Assembly (NCBI GenBank): GCA_964576715.1
Contig: CAZNWE010000023.1
Span: 1 to 50,366, forward strand
Direction: 5' to 3'
Origin: SLRI01 sp964576715
GTDB taxonomy: Bacteria; Pseudomonadota; Alphaproteobacteria; Geminicoccales; Geminicoccaceae
DNA: 50,366 bases
How positions within the stretch are numbered: the first letter of the stretch is position 1; every line of letters begins with the position of its first letter. The position numbers were made by a program, and so were the translations under genes. This document shows, in pieces, positions 18,012 through 26,298 of this stretch. The notes beneath the pieces are model-generated. The model was given only the letters and a program-made list of their open reading frames with translations. It was not told the origin of the DNA and ran no database searches.

Positions 18012-19076
18012 ATGTTGACGCGTATCGCGACCGCACTGCCGCCCATCGACTGGCGCTCGCCGCGCCTGCCGCTGGGTCTGTCGGCGGTCATCGTCATCGT
18101 GCCGCTGCTGGCCTTCGCCGCTGCCACCTGGCTCGGCATCGAGCGCCCGCTGCACTACGGCGGCGTGCCGCTGGTCGAGCGGGCGCTGCCGCTCCACACC
18201 GTGCCGGTAGCGCGGCAGGTGGCGCTCTTCGGCCTCGACAGCCCGGCTGCGCCACCGTCGGCATTGCCCGGTGCGTCGCCGGATCCGGCGGCACCACGCC
18301 TCGAGGTGGACCCGCAGCTGATCGACTGGCGGGACGGCATCGCCCTGCCGCGCATCGCCGCCGACGGCCGCCGGCCGCTCGAGGTCTATGCCAGGGCGAC
18401 GCCCGCCGCGACTGCCGAGCAGGCCAAGATAGCGCTCCTCGTCGTCGATCTCGGGCTCGATGGCGAGCGGCTCGGGCAGAGCGTGCAATTGCCGGCCGAC
18501 CTCGGCCTAGTGCACACCCCCTACGCGGCGCACCTCGCTGCCTGGCAACGCCATGCCCGCGGGCATGGCCATGAGGTGTTCCTCGAGCTGCCGCTTCAGG
18601 CGGCCGACTTTCCGTCGAGCGATTTCGGCCCCTGGGCGTTGCGGCCGACGACGCCGCCGGCGACGCAGCTCGCCGCTCTCGACCGGATATTGGCGCGCAG
18701 CGACGGCTATGTCGGGCTTGCCGCGGCGAGCGAAGCGTTCGCCGAGATGGCCGAGCGCTTCACCCCGCTGGCGGCGGCGCTGACCGCCCGCGGTCTCGGC
18801 TTCGTCGAGTTGGGAGCCGACCGCCTGGCGGGCGCTGCGGCCGCGGCCGGTCTCGCCTATGCCAGTGCCGTCGGCCCGCTCGACGCCGTGGCCGAGGCGG
18901 CCGCCATCGATGCGGCCCTTGGCCAACTCGAGGGCCTAGCCTTGCGTGACGGCTCGGCATTGGGCTACGTGCAGCCCTACCCGGTGACGTTCGACCGGCT
19001 CTGGCATTGGCAGCGAACCCTGGCGGGCAAGGGGATAGCCCTGGTGCCTGTCAGCCACTTCCTGCCGGTTCCATGA
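18012..19076 (+). CDS. Divergent polysaccharide deacetylase family protein (YibQ-like)
   Basis: About 354 residues. One membrane segment near the N-terminus (LSAVIVIVPLLAFAAATWL) is followed by a Pro/Ala-rich linker and a domain at about 135-350 of the DUF610/YibQ type: IALLVVDLGLDGERLG, HEVFLELPLQAADFP, and a C-terminal GIALVPVSHFL. The family has a NodB-like fold but lost part of the usual metal site; its biochemical role is unsettled. The ATG at 18012 was preferred over a codon at 17973 because it puts the membrane helix near the N-terminus. Synteny with envC and ctpA supports the call. Confidence 0.82.
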   Translation: MLTRIATALPPIDWRSPRLPLGLSAVIVIVPLLAFAAATWLGIERPLHYGGVPLVERALPLHTVPVARQVALFGLDSPAAPPSALPGASPDPAAPRLEVDPQLIDWRDGIALPRIAADGRRPLEVYARATPAATAEQAKIALLVVDLGLDGERLGQSVQLPADLGLVHTPYAAHLAAWQRHARGHGHEVFLELPLQAADFPSSDFGPWALRPTTPPATQLAALDRILARSDGYVGLAAASEAFAEMAERFTPLAAALTARGLGFVELGADRLAGAAAAAGLAYASAVGPLDAVAEAAAIDAALGQLEGLALRDGSALGYVQPYPVTFDRLWHWQRTLAGKGIALVPVSHFLPVP

Positions 19077-19188
19077 TCCGGCCTGCCCCCATGATCCGGC
19101 ACGCGCAGCGGCGGGCGGGGCGTGACGAGACCGACGGCGGTGTTGCAGCCTGCGGCACCCGCCGCACCGCCAGAGCCGAGGGCGCTGC

Positions 19189-19674
19189 ATGAGCACTGAG
19201 ATCACCGCCGTGGCGAAGCCGGGCTATCGGCCCTGCGTCGGCATCATGCTGCTCGATGCCGCTGGCCGGGTCTTCGTCGGCCAGCGCTGCGACACGCCGG
19301 CCGAAGCCTGGCAGATGCCGCAGGGTGGCATCGACCCCGGCGAGGACGTCCTCGCCGCCGGCCTGCGCGAGCTCAAGGAGGAGATCGGCACCGCCGCTGC
19401 CGAGCTGCTCTACGAGAGCCGCTGGTGGCGCTCCTACGATCTGCCGGTCGACATCGCCCGGCGGCTGTGGCAGGGGCGCTATCATGGCCAGACGCAAAAA
19501 TGGTTGGCCCTTCGCTTTACCGGCAGCGATCGGGACATCGTGCTCGATGGCGCGCATCCGGAATTCTGCGCCTGGCGTTGGCTGCCGCCGGACGAACTCG
19601 TGGCCCGGATCGTGCCGTTCAAGCGCGACGTCTATCTCAGCGTCGTCGAAGAATTCCGCCACCTATGGGCTTGA
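19189..19674 (+). CDS. rppH: RNA pyrophosphohydrolase
   Basis: A 161-residue Nudix enzyme. GYRPCVGIMLLDAAGRVFVGQR at the start (split here: GYRPCVGIMLL, then VFVGQR), WQMPQGGIDPGE and the full Nudix box at about residues 46-68 with RELKEEIG are typical of RppH/IalA. The Arg/Trp pattern WWRSYDLP and the C-terminal VPFKRDVYLSVVEEF also fit. It removes pyrophosphate from 5' ends of mRNAs and dinucleoside polyphosphates. GAGGG precedes the ATG. Its last 38 bp overlap, in convergent orientation, the 3' end of the GST gene on the other strand. Confidence 0.95.
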   Translation: MSTEITAVAKPGYRPCVGIMLLDAAGRVFVGQRCDTPAEAWQMPQGGIDPGEDVLAAGLRELKEEIGTAAAELLYESRWWRSYDLPVDIARRLWQGRYHGQTQKWLALRFTGSDRDIVLDGAHPEFCAWRWLPPDELVARIVPFKRDVYLSVVEEFRHLWA

Positions 19675-21070
19675 CCGCGGACGAGCCCGGGCGTGGCAGG
19701 TCCGCGGGCTGACGCCGCGTCGGCGGCGGGCCGCGCTCGGCCCCCGGGCTGTCGTCCGCCTCGATGATCTCCGCCGGCACCGGGCGGCGGATCCAGCCCA
19801 GCCTCGGCTCGGCCGGCGCGCGGCTGGCCGGCTCGGTCGCTGACGGCGGCTGGCGCTGGGCGGATGCCGGCTCGCCCGCCGCCCCGATATCGGGTCCATC
19901 GGCCGGCTCGGCGTCCCGGGATACCGCCTCCGGCGGCGGTGGCGGGCTGGCCTCGAACAGCCGCTGACGATGCGACGCCGGTGCCTCGGCAGCTGCCGGC
20001 GCTGTCTCCGGCCCGGCGGCGACCGCCGCCTCTGCCGCAGGCGTGTCCGCGGCCGCCGGCGCTGGGCCGGTCTCGGTGTCGACCACGGCAGCGGGTGCCG
20101 TAGCCGGCTGGGTGTCGGGTTCGCCATGACGCGCCAACGCCGGCACGGACTGCTGCGCCCCGGCCGCTGGCGTCATCACTGCCGCGGGCTCGGGCGCCGC
20201 GGCTGCTGGCGTCACCGCCGCCGCGGGCTCCGGCGCCGCGGCCGCTGGCAGGGTCGGCGGCGGGCTGGCCGCGGCCGTCTCGCGGCGGTGGTCGGCCTCC
20301 GGCACCGCCACGGCGTTGGCGCACGCCGGCTCGACTGCAACCGGCGTCGGCTGAGGATCATCGCTGGCCGAACGTCCCGGCGTTCGGCCCGGGCGCGTGG
20401 TCGATACGGCACCGAGGCTGCCGTGGGCCTCGCGTTGCGCCTGTTCAGCGGCCGCGGCATCGCACCAGGTGACCATGTCGGGCCACGCCATGACGCTGTC
20501 GACATAGTCCTCGACCACCCCGTCGACCGGCACGCCATGGGTGACGAAGCGGCTCACCACCGGCGCCATCATGCAGTCGGCGATCGAGAACGGGCCGAAC
20601 AGAAACGGCCCTTCTGGCGCGAAGCGGTTGCGGCAATAGCCCCAGATCGTCTTCAGCCGCTCGATCTCGGCGGCGAGCCCTTGCGGCAGGCGCCCGGGCG
20701 GGTTGAAGCGGCCGATCACGTCCATCGGCAGCAGCCGCCGCAACTGCTCGAAGCCGCTGTGCAGCTCCGCGCTGATCGCGCGCGCCTCGGCACGGGCGAT
20801 CGGGTCGAGCGGCCAGATGCCGGGCTCGAGCTCGGCCACGAACTCGGCGATCGCCAGGGAGTCCCAGATCGGCACGTTCTCGACGAGCAGCACCGGCAGC
20901 TTGCCGGACGGCGAGACCGCCGCGATCCGCCCCGGCGTCTCGGGCATCCGCAACGGGATCCGCGTCTCGACGAAGGCCAGCCGGGCGAGGCGCAGCACCA
21001 GCCATGCCCGCAGCGACCAGGAAGAGGTGTTGTAGTTGCCGATGACCAGATGCAGTGGCGGCTCTGCCAT
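19637..21070 (-). CDS. Glutathione S-transferase family protein with long Ala/Pro tail
   Basis: A 477-residue protein. Residues 1-210 are a GST: thioredoxin-like N-domain with HLVIGNYNTSSWSLRAWLVL and SPSGKLPVLL, helical C-domain with GPFSIADCMMAPVVSRF. The N-terminal Ser in NTSSWS is the likely catalytic residue. Residues about 215-477 are low complexity (Ala, Pro, Glu, Thr) with a 13-residue tandem duplication, and end in a basic ILRRR. GSTs normally stop near residue 220. The ATG at 21070 starts the GST fold exactly; further upstream codons add a non-homologous extension. The stop lies inside the convergent rppH. Confidence 0.82.
   Translation of the reverse strand: MAEPPLHLVIGNYNTSSWSLRAWLVLRLARLAFVETRIPLRMPETPGRIAAVSPSGKLPVLLVENVPIWDSLAIAEFVAELEPGIWPLDPIARAEARAISAELHSGFEQLRRLLPMDVIGRFNPPGRLPQGLAAEIERLKTIWGYCRNRFAPEGPFLFGPFSIADCMMAPVVSRFVTHGVPVDGVVEDYVDSVMAWPDMVTWCDAAAAEQAQREAHGSLGAVSTTRPGRTPGRSASDDPQPTPVAVEPACANAVAVPEADHRRETAAASPPPTLPAAAAPEPAAAVTPAAAAPEPAAVMTPAAGAQQSVPALARHGEPDTQPATAPAAVVDTETGPAPAAADTPAAEAAVAAGPETAPAAAEAPASHRQRLFEASPPPPPEAVSRDAEPADGPDIGAAGEPASAQRQPPSATEPASRAPAEPRLGWIRRPVPAEIIEADDSPGAERGPPPTRRQPADLPRPGSSAVKPIGGGILRRR
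20169..20246. repeat. 39-bp tandem duplication in the GST tail
   Basis: Two adjacent 39-bp copies (20169-20207 and 20208-20246) differ at only a few positions. They encode two copies of an AAAAPEPAAAVTP-like unit in the disordered tail. Confidence 0.85.
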
Positions 21071-21231
21071 GTGTCTCCTTGCGCGTCCTGCCGGACGCCG
21101 ACCTTCGTCGGCGCGCCCGACGTACAGCCTGCGGTCCAACCACGAGGCCGAGCCGCCGCCGCGGGCCACGCTGTCCGGCTGGGCCAGCAGCGACAGCGCC
21201 AGACGTTTGCCCGTCGCCGGACGCTGTCGAA

Positions 21232-21308
21232 TGGTCGGGGCGGGGTGATTCGAACACCCGACCCTCTGCTCCCAAAGCAGATGCGCTACCAGGCTGCGCT
21301 ACGCCCCG
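21232..21308 (-). tRNA. tRNA-Pro (anticodon UGG)
   Basis: The minus strand folds as a tRNA of 77 nt with encoded CCA. The acceptor arms CGGGGCG and CGCCCCG pair fully, with discriminator A. The D arm contains AGCCTGGTAGCG, the anticodon arm is TCTGC-TTTGGGA-GCAGA with anticodon TGG at positions 34-36, and the T arm is GGGTG-TTCGAAT-CACCC. It lies between the GST and acetyltransferase genes. Confidence 0.97.
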
Positions 21309-21319
21309 ACGCTTGTCAT

Positions 21320-21895
21320 TTAGGTGATGGCGGCCACCGTCGCAATCGCCTTGGCCACGGGCGCGCACGCCCGTGACATCGTCGGATGCGACAAGGCTGC
21401 GGCGGGCGTTGCCGGCACTGGCCGCAGCGTGCCGCGGCGCGGCAGCCGCAGCCCGGCATCGAGCCGGCGAACATGCAGGCGCCCGTGCGGCTCGTCCGGC
21501 ATGACGATGCCGGGTGGCGCGACGCTGAAGCCGAAGCGCGCATAGTAGGTCGGATCGCCGACCAGGAAGACCAGCCGATGACCGGCCGCGGTCGCCGTCT
21601 CCAGGCTGTGGAAGACGAGGGCACGGCCGATGCCGCGACCCTGCCGGTCCGGGTCGATGGCGAGCGGCCCGAGCAGCAAGGCGGGCTGCTGGTCGAGCCG
21701 GATCGGCCAGTAGCGGATGGCGCCGACCAGCCGACCGGTCTCGTCCGCGGCGACGAAGCAGAGTTCGCTCAGCGGCGGCACGCCGTCGCGAAAGCGATAA
21801 GAAGCCTTGTGCCGTCGATCGACACCGAAGCAGCGATCGAGGAGGGTTTCGACGGCGCCGGCATCGGCGGGTTGTTCATGACGGATGGCGAACAT
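21320..21895 (-). CDS. GNAT family N-acetyltransferase (YhbS-like)
   Basis: About 191 residues. The acetyl-CoA site is clear: LLLGPLAIDPDRQGRGIGRAL (motif A, R/Q-x-x-G-x-G/A), followed by GHRLVFLVGDPTYYARFGF, which is typical of the YhbS subgroup. Substrate unknown. I chose the ATG at 21895; an in-frame TTG four codons earlier is the alternative. The C-terminal 30 residues are Ala-rich and atypical. The stop codon lies 12 bp from the mature 5' end of tRNA-Pro, which is on the same strand downstream. Confidence 0.85.
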   Translation of the reverse strand: MFAIRHEQPADAGAVETLLDRCFGVDRRHKASYRFRDGVPPLSELCFVAADETGRLVGAIRYWPIRLDQQPALLLGPLAIDPDRQGRGIGRALVFHSLETATAAGHRLVFLVGDPTYYARFGFSVAPPGIVMPDEPHGRLHVRRLDAGLRLPRRGTLRPVPATPAAALSHPTMSRACAPVAKAIATVAAIT

Positions 21896-22117
21896 GGCGG
21901 TGATCAATCAACGGCTGAACGACACGACCATCCGCCGAGCGAGGACCCCCGGGGCTGTCAGCGACCGGGCGGCCGGGTGCGACGGATGACGCACACCGAT
22001 GGGTGAAAGCGTCGTCGTCGCCGGGTGTTGCGGGCACCATGCATGGCACCGCGTTAGGCCGGCGCCCAAGGCCTGTCAATCGCGTTGTGCGCCGGCGGCC
22101 GCGCCGGCCGGGCCGCG

Positions 22118-22672
22118 CTAGCCGGAGGGCAGACCGTCCGGGCCCTGCCGCGGATTGCCGACCGGCACGAACGGCCCCGCCCGGCCGCGCAGCTCGGCCG
22201 CCCGCCGCAGCACCCAGTGGACGGTCGGGAAGGCCAGCTCGGCCCACGGGATGTCGGCCCAATCGACCAGCATGACCTCGAGGCTCTCCGGCCCGGCGGC
22301 GACCGCCTCGCAGGTCAGCCTGGCGCGGAACAGCAGCTGCACCTGGTCGATCCGCTTGATGCTGTAGACGGCGATCAGCCCTTCGAGATCGATCACCGCC
22401 CGGGCCTCCTCCCAGGCCTCGCGCAAGACCCCCTCCTCGACCGTCTCGCCGTTCTCGAGATAGCCGGCCGGGATCGTCCACAGGCCGCGGCTCGGCTCGA
22501 TCGCCCGGCGACAGAGGAGCAGCCGGTCGCCCGCCGTGCAGACACTGCCGACGACCACCTTGGGATTGCTGTAGTGCACGAGCGAGCAGGTACTGCAGAC
22601 ATCGCGCTCGCGGTCGTCCTCGGGCGGGACGCGGCGGTCGATCGGGCCGCCGCAGCTCGGGCAAAAGCGCAT
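22118..22672 (-). CDS. Zinc-ribbon Nudix hydrolase
   Basis: A 184-residue protein: N-terminal zinc ribbon with two Cys pairs (FCPSCGG and CSTCSLVHYSNP) followed by a Nudix domain. The Nudix box is GYLENGETVEEG then REAWEEA. The arrangement recalls NADH pyrophosphatase-type Nudix proteins without their N-terminal domain; the substrate is unknown. The ATG overlaps the stop of the DUF1192 gene (TGATG), so both are co-translated. The last 25 residues are Gly/Pro-rich. Confidence 0.88.
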   Translation of the reverse strand: MRFCPSCGGPIDRRVPPEDDRERDVCSTCSLVHYSNPKVVVGSVCTAGDRLLLCRRAIEPSRGLWTIPAGYLENGETVEEGVLREAWEEARAVIDLEGLIAVYSIKRIDQVQLLFRARLTCEAVAAGPESLEVMLVDWADIPWAELAFPTVHWVLRRAAELRGRAGPFVPVGNPRQGPDGLPSG

Positions 22673-22881
22673 CAATCCTCCGGCACCTGGCGCGCCGCAG
22701 CGGCCTTGAACAGGGCTTCGGCTTTGGCCCGGACCGCCTGCCGGGCGGCGAGCGCTTGCCGCACTCGCTCGAGCTCGCGGCCGAGTTCGGCGGCGAGCGC
22801 CTCGAGCTCGGCGACCGAATGGCGCTCGAGATCGCTGCCCAGGATAAACGATGCGGGCCGTTTCGGCGGTTCCTCGTCCAT
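22672..22881 (-). CDS. DUF1192 family small protein
   Basis: A 69-residue cytoplasmic protein with the DUF1192 pattern: PASFILGSDLERHSVAELEA followed by a helical, coiled-coil-like stretch rich in Glu, Arg and Ala. DUF1192 proteins are small alphaproteobacterial proteins of unknown function. Translationally coupled to the Nudix gene by a one-base overlap. Confidence 0.82.
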   Translation of the reverse strand: MDEEPPKRPASFILGSDLERHSVAELEALAAELGRELERVRQALAARQAVRAKAEALFKAAAARQVPED

Positions 22882-23005
22882 GCATCATCTCCGCTGCGCC
22901 GTGGTTGAGCATCGCTGGAGCTTCGCCGCAGTCGGCATGCTTGACAAGCGATCAGCACAGCGGCCTCTAGCCGCCGAGGACGTGCGGCGGCGAAGGGCCT
23001 GGCGG

Positions 23006-23491
23006 ATGAGCGAGAGCTACCAGAAATACTTTCCGGTCTCGTGGAACGAGCTGCATCGCGATGCCAAGGCGCTGTCCTGGCGGCTCGCCGCCGGCGGCCC
23101 GTGGCAGGGCATCGTCGCCATTGCCCGGGGCGGGCTGGTGCCGGCACACATCGTCAGCCGCGAGCTCGACATCCGGTTGATCGACACCATCTGCATCGCC
23201 TCCTACGACGAGCAGGCCCGGGGCGATCCGCAGGTGCTGAAATCGGTGCAGGGCGACGGTGCCGGCTGGCTGATCGTCGACGATCTGGTCGACACCGGGC
23301 AGACCGGCCGGATCGTGCGCAAGATCCTGCCACGCGCGCATTTCGCCACGGTCTACGCCAAGCCCGCCGGGCGCGAGGTGGTCGACACCTTCATCACCGA
23401 GGTCAGCCAGGACACCTGGATTCTCTTTCCCTGGGACACCGAGCCGCAATACGTCAAGCCGATCAGCGCCAACCAGCTCCGGCGCGACTGA
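23006..23491 (+). CDS. gpt: Xanthine-guanine phosphoribosyltransferase
   Basis: A 161-residue enzyme. YFPVSWNELHRDAKALSWRL at the start, GIVAIARGGLVPAHIVSREL, and the PRPP-binding loop IVDDLVDTGQTGRIVRK are typical of Gpt. The C-terminal WILFPWDTEP is also conserved. It salvages guanine, xanthine and hypoxanthine to nucleotides. The start at 23006 matches the family length; upstream in-frame codons extend it without homology. Convergent with the channel gene, 16 bp apart. Confidence 0.95.
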   Translation: MSESYQKYFPVSWNELHRDAKALSWRLAAGGPWQGIVAIARGGLVPAHIVSRELDIRLIDTICIASYDEQARGDPQVLKSVQGDGAGWLIVDDLVDTGQTGRIVRKILPRAHFATVYAKPAGREVVDTFITEVSQDTWILFPWDTEPQYVKPISANQLRRD

Positions 23492-23507
23492 CCAGGCGCT
23501 GCCGCGC

Positions 23508-24332
23508 CTAGCCTTCGTTCGGGATATCGAGCACCCGGCCGCAGTGCTTGCAGTGGACGGCATCGGGCTCGTGCTTCAACAGGCCGCATTCGGGGCAGCG
23601 GTAGCGGATCTTCGCCGGCATGAAGATCGCCTGGACGAGGCGGATGAACAGGGCGATGCCGCCGATCATGACGACGACCGCAAGCAGCTTGCCGGTCTCG
23701 CCAACCAGCGTGATGTCGCCGAAGCCGGTCGTCGTCAGCGTCGCCACGGTAAAGTAGAGGGCGTCGACATAGCTCGCGATCGCCGGATTTCGGCCGGCCT
23801 GGTGGACATAGACGAAGGCCGTGGTGACGAACAGGAACAGCACCATGTGGATGGCGCTCTGGATCGCGTCCTCGTGCTGGCGGACCCAGCGGTGGCGCCG
23901 CTTCAAGGTCTCGAACAGGTGGTAGGAGCGGGCCAGCCGGGTCGCGCGCAGCACGCGCAGGAAGGCCAGGGTCGCGTAGTCGCCGGTGAAGACCGGCGCG
24001 ATCAGCGAGACGATGACGACGGCGTCGGCAATGGTGATCCAGTTGAGCAGCTGTCGGGCCGGGCGCTGGGCGATGTAGAGGCGTGCGGCGAAATCGAGGC
24101 TCAGCACGAGTGCGAGAGACAGGTCGACCCACAACAGCCAAGGGGCGTCCGACATGAAGGTGACGGTCAAGAAGAACAGGATGGTCGCGACGTCGAAGAC
24201 GACCAGCCCGTACTGGAAATGGGCGGCACGCCGATCGGCGCCGAGATAGAGGTCGCGCAGCCAGCTGCGCAGCGACACCGGCAGCGGCGCATCCGGGCGC
24301 TCGCCGGCGACGGCCGCTTGCTCGTCGGTCAT
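23508..24332 (-). CDS. Voltage-gated-type cation channel with GFG filter and C-terminal zinc ribbon
   Basis: A 274-residue six-helix channel subunit. The helices lie at about 42-60, 65-87, 98-116, an S4-like basic segment at about 121-148 (FLRVLRATRLARSYHLF), 158-177 and 208-238. The pore loop has TLTTTGFGDIT (residues 199-208), so the K+ filter is GFG instead of the commoner GYG. After the last helix come two Cys pairs (CPEC at 246-249, CKHC at 261-264), a rubredoxin-like zinc ribbon in the cytoplasm. It is probably a homotetrameric potassium channel; what the ribbon senses is unknown. Confidence 0.85.
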   Translation of the reverse strand: MTDEQAAVAGERPDAPLPVSLRSWLRDLYLGADRRAAHFQYGLVVFDVATILFFLTVTFMSDAPWLLWVDLSLALVLSLDFAARLYIAQRPARQLLNWITIADAVVIVSLIAPVFTGDYATLAFLRVLRATRLARSYHLFETLKRRHRWVRQHEDAIQSAIHMVLFLFVTTAFVYVHQAGRNPAIASYVDALYFTVATLTTTGFGDITLVGETGKLLAVVVMIGGIALFIRLVQAIFMPAKIRYRCPECGLLKHEPDAVHCKHCGRVLDIPNEG

Positions 24333-24350
24333 CGCGGTCGCGGCTGCCGG

Positions 24351-24971
24351 TCAGGTCACCGGCAGCATGACATGGTGCTGGTAGCCAGGTCGCTGCTTGA
24401 GATCGCTGAACCAGATCTGCAGGTTGGGCAGGTTGGGGCGGTCCACCGGCAGGTTGACATAGCGCCAGAAGGCGGAGCCGAGCGGAATGTCACCCATGGT
24501 GAGCTCGGCGCCGGCGACGAAGCGGCGGTGCGACAGGTGATCGTCGAGCAGTTGCCAGACCGGCTTGATCGCCTCGGCCGCAGCCGCGATGGCGGCCATG
24601 TCGCGCTCGGCCTCCGGCGTGCGCACCAGGCCCCAGAAAATGGTGTGGAGCGGCGGCTGCAGGGTGGTGATCTGCCAGTCCATCCAGCGATCGGCCAGCG
24701 AGCGGATGCCCGGGTCCTCGGGCCAGAGCGAGCCGCTGCCGTATTTGGCGGCAAGGTAGCGGACGATGGCGTTGCTCTCCCAAAGAGCGAGCTCCCCGTC
24801 CTCGACCACCGGGATCCGCCGGTTGGGATTGAGTGCCGTGTAGGTGTCGGAATCGAGCCCGCCGAACGCCCCGCCGGCATCGATCCGCTCATGGGCGAGG
24901 TCGAGCTCGATCGCCGTCCACAGCACCTTTTGCACGTTGATCGAATTGGTTCGTCCCCAGATGCGCAGCAT
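24351..24971 (-). CDS. Glutathione S-transferase family protein
   Basis: A 206-residue GST. LRIWGRTNSINVQKVLWTAI carries the theta/beta-like N-terminal Ser/Asn motif; NPNRRIPVVEDGELALWESNAI holds the cis-Pro and the glutathione-binding Glu-Ser. C-terminal RFVAGAELTMGDIPLG contains the N-capping Asp. The ATG at 24971 gives the normal length; an upstream start at 25016 adds 15 unrelated residues. Substrate unknown. The gene follows, on the same strand, 18 bp upstream of the channel gene start. Confidence 0.92.
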   Translation of the reverse strand: MLRIWGRTNSINVQKVLWTAIELDLAHERIDAGGAFGGLDSDTYTALNPNRRIPVVEDGELALWESNAIVRYLAAKYGSGSLWPEDPGIRSLADRWMDWQITTLQPPLHTIFWGLVRTPEAERDMAAIAAAAEAIKPVWQLLDDHLSHRRFVAGAELTMGDIPLGSAFWRYVNLPVDRPNLPNLQIWFSDLKQRPGYQHHVMLPVT

Positions 24972-25087
24972 GAGCGTCTCCCGGTTCGCTGGATCGACCG
25001 TTGCTGTTTGCCACATCGCGGCCGCCCGGGCGACGGGTTAATGATCGAGCCTCGCCGCCCGTGCGCCGCTGCCCGCCCGCCCGCGGC

Positions 25088-25132
25088 GACCCGCCGCTCG
25101 CCGACCCGCCGCCCGCCGACCCGCCGCCCGCC
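25088..25132. repeat. Three 15-bp tandem repeats upstream of the CidA/LrgA gene
   Basis: Three copies of a 15-bp unit of the form GACCCGCCGCCCGCC, the first with one change. They end 17 bp before the ATG at 25150 and sit where the promoter or leader of that gene would be. Confidence 0.85.
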
Positions 25133-25149
25133 GACCACCGTGAGGTCCG

Positions 25150-25524
25150 ATGCTCCGCTTCCTGACCGTTCTGCTGCTCTGCCAGCTCGCCGGTGAGATC
25201 GCCGCGACCGCCCTCCTGCTGCCCGTCCCGGGGCCGGTCCTCGGCATGTTGCTGCTGTTCGGGCTGCGCCTCGTGCGGCGGCGGCCGGCGCCCGCCTTCG
25301 ACCGGTTCTGCCGCGGGCTGCTGCAGCATCTCGGCCTGTTGTTCGTCCCGGCCGGGGTCGGCGTCGTCCTCCACCTCGAGCTCCTGGCCGCGGCCTGGGC
25401 GCCGATCGCCGCGGCACTGATCGTCGGCACGGCCGCGACCATGGTGGTCACCGGCTGGCTGATGCAGCGCCTCGCGTCGCCGCTGCCCAAGCCGGTGGGG
25501 CCCGACCGCGGCGACGGCGGATGA
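25150..25524 (+). CDS. CidA/LrgA family membrane protein
   Basis: A 124-residue hydrophobic protein with about four membrane helices. QLAGEIAATALLLPVPGPVLGMLLL and LLFVPAGVGVV are the CidA/LrgA hallmarks (read as LPVPGPVLGM and FVPAGVGV). Such holin-like proteins work with LrgB-type partners, proposed to affect autolysis or to export glycolate or pyruvate-related compounds. GAGG lies before the ATG. The stop overlaps the start of the lrgB-like gene by four bases. Confidence 0.9.
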   Translation: MLRFLTVLLLCQLAGEIAATALLLPVPGPVLGMLLLFGLRLVRRRPAPAFDRFCRGLLQHLGLLFVPAGVGVVLHLELLAAAWAPIAAALIVGTAATMVVTGWLMQRLASPLPKPVGPDRGDGG

Positions 25525-26258
25525 GCAGCGAGCTGCCGGCGATCCCGTCCATCTGGCGGATCTGGGTCTATCTCGAGGCCAGCCCGCTGGTGGCGCTGAC
25601 CGCCACCCTGGTGGCCTACCAGGTCGGCCTCTGGCTGCACGAGCGCTGCGGCCGGCGGCCCTTCGCCAACCCGGTGCTGCTCGCGGTGGCGCTCCTGGTC
25701 GGGCTGCTGCTGCTGACCGACACCGCCTATGCGGACTATTTCGCGGGTGCTCAGTTCGTCCACTTCCTGCTGGGCCCGGCCACCGTGGCGCTAGCGGTGC
25801 CGCTGCACAACCAGCTGTCGGCGCTCAAGGGCGCGGTGCTGGCGACCGCAGTGGCGATCGCGGCCGGTGCCCTGGTGGCGGCGGCGAGTGCGGTGGGCCT
25901 CGCCTGGGCGCTCGGCGCCAGCGCCGAGACGATGGTCTCGCTGGCGCCCAAATCGGTGACCACACCGATCGCCATGGCGCTCAGCGAGCGCCTGGGCGGG
26001 CTCGCTTCCCTGACGGCGGTCGTCGTCATCATCACCGGGATGATCGGCGCCATCATCGGTGGCTGGCTGCTCGACCGCTGCCGCATCACCGATCGCCGGG
26101 CGCGCGGCCTCGCCTTCGGGGTCGCCGCCCACGGCATCGGCACGGCGCGCGCCTTTCAGCTCGGCGAGACCGAAGGCGCGTTCGCCGGGCTGGCGATGGG
26201 CTTGAACGCCCTGGTGACCACCCTGCTGGTCGCCGCCGCCCTGGCGCTGGTGCACTGA
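25521..26258 (+). CDS. LrgB family membrane protein
   Basis: A 245-residue protein with about seven helices. Conserved LrgB features are visible: FLLGPATVALAVPLHNQ, LAPKSVTTPIAMAL and AHGIGTARAFQLGETEGAFA. It is coupled to the CidA/LrgA gene by ATGA and forms the standard two-gene unit. Plant and bacterial relatives (PLGG1, LrgB) transport glycolate/glycerate or pyruvate; which applies here is open. Confidence 0.94.
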   Translation: MSSELPAIPSIWRIWVYLEASPLVALTATLVAYQVGLWLHERCGRRPFANPVLLAVALLVGLLLLTDTAYADYFAGAQFVHFLLGPATVALAVPLHNQLSALKGAVLATAVAIAAGALVAAASAVGLAWALGASAETMVSLAPKSVTTPIAMALSERLGGLASLTAVVVIITGMIGAIIGGWLLDRCRITDRRARGLAFGVAAHGIGTARAFQLGETEGAFAGLAMGLNALVTTLLVAAALALVH

Positions 26259-26298
26259 CCGTGGACGCGAGGACGCGTCGCCCAGCGGCGAGCGGCGC

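Noticed and set aside
17337..18488. Minus-strand gene opposite the deacetylase
   Set aside because: Most of it is antisense to the deacetylase gene; composition is Arg/Gly/Pro-rich with no motif, signal or hydrophobic segment.
21232..21308. tRNA gene as an integration site for a mobile element
   Set aside because: No integrase, no direct repeat of the tRNA 3' end and ordinary genes on both sides.
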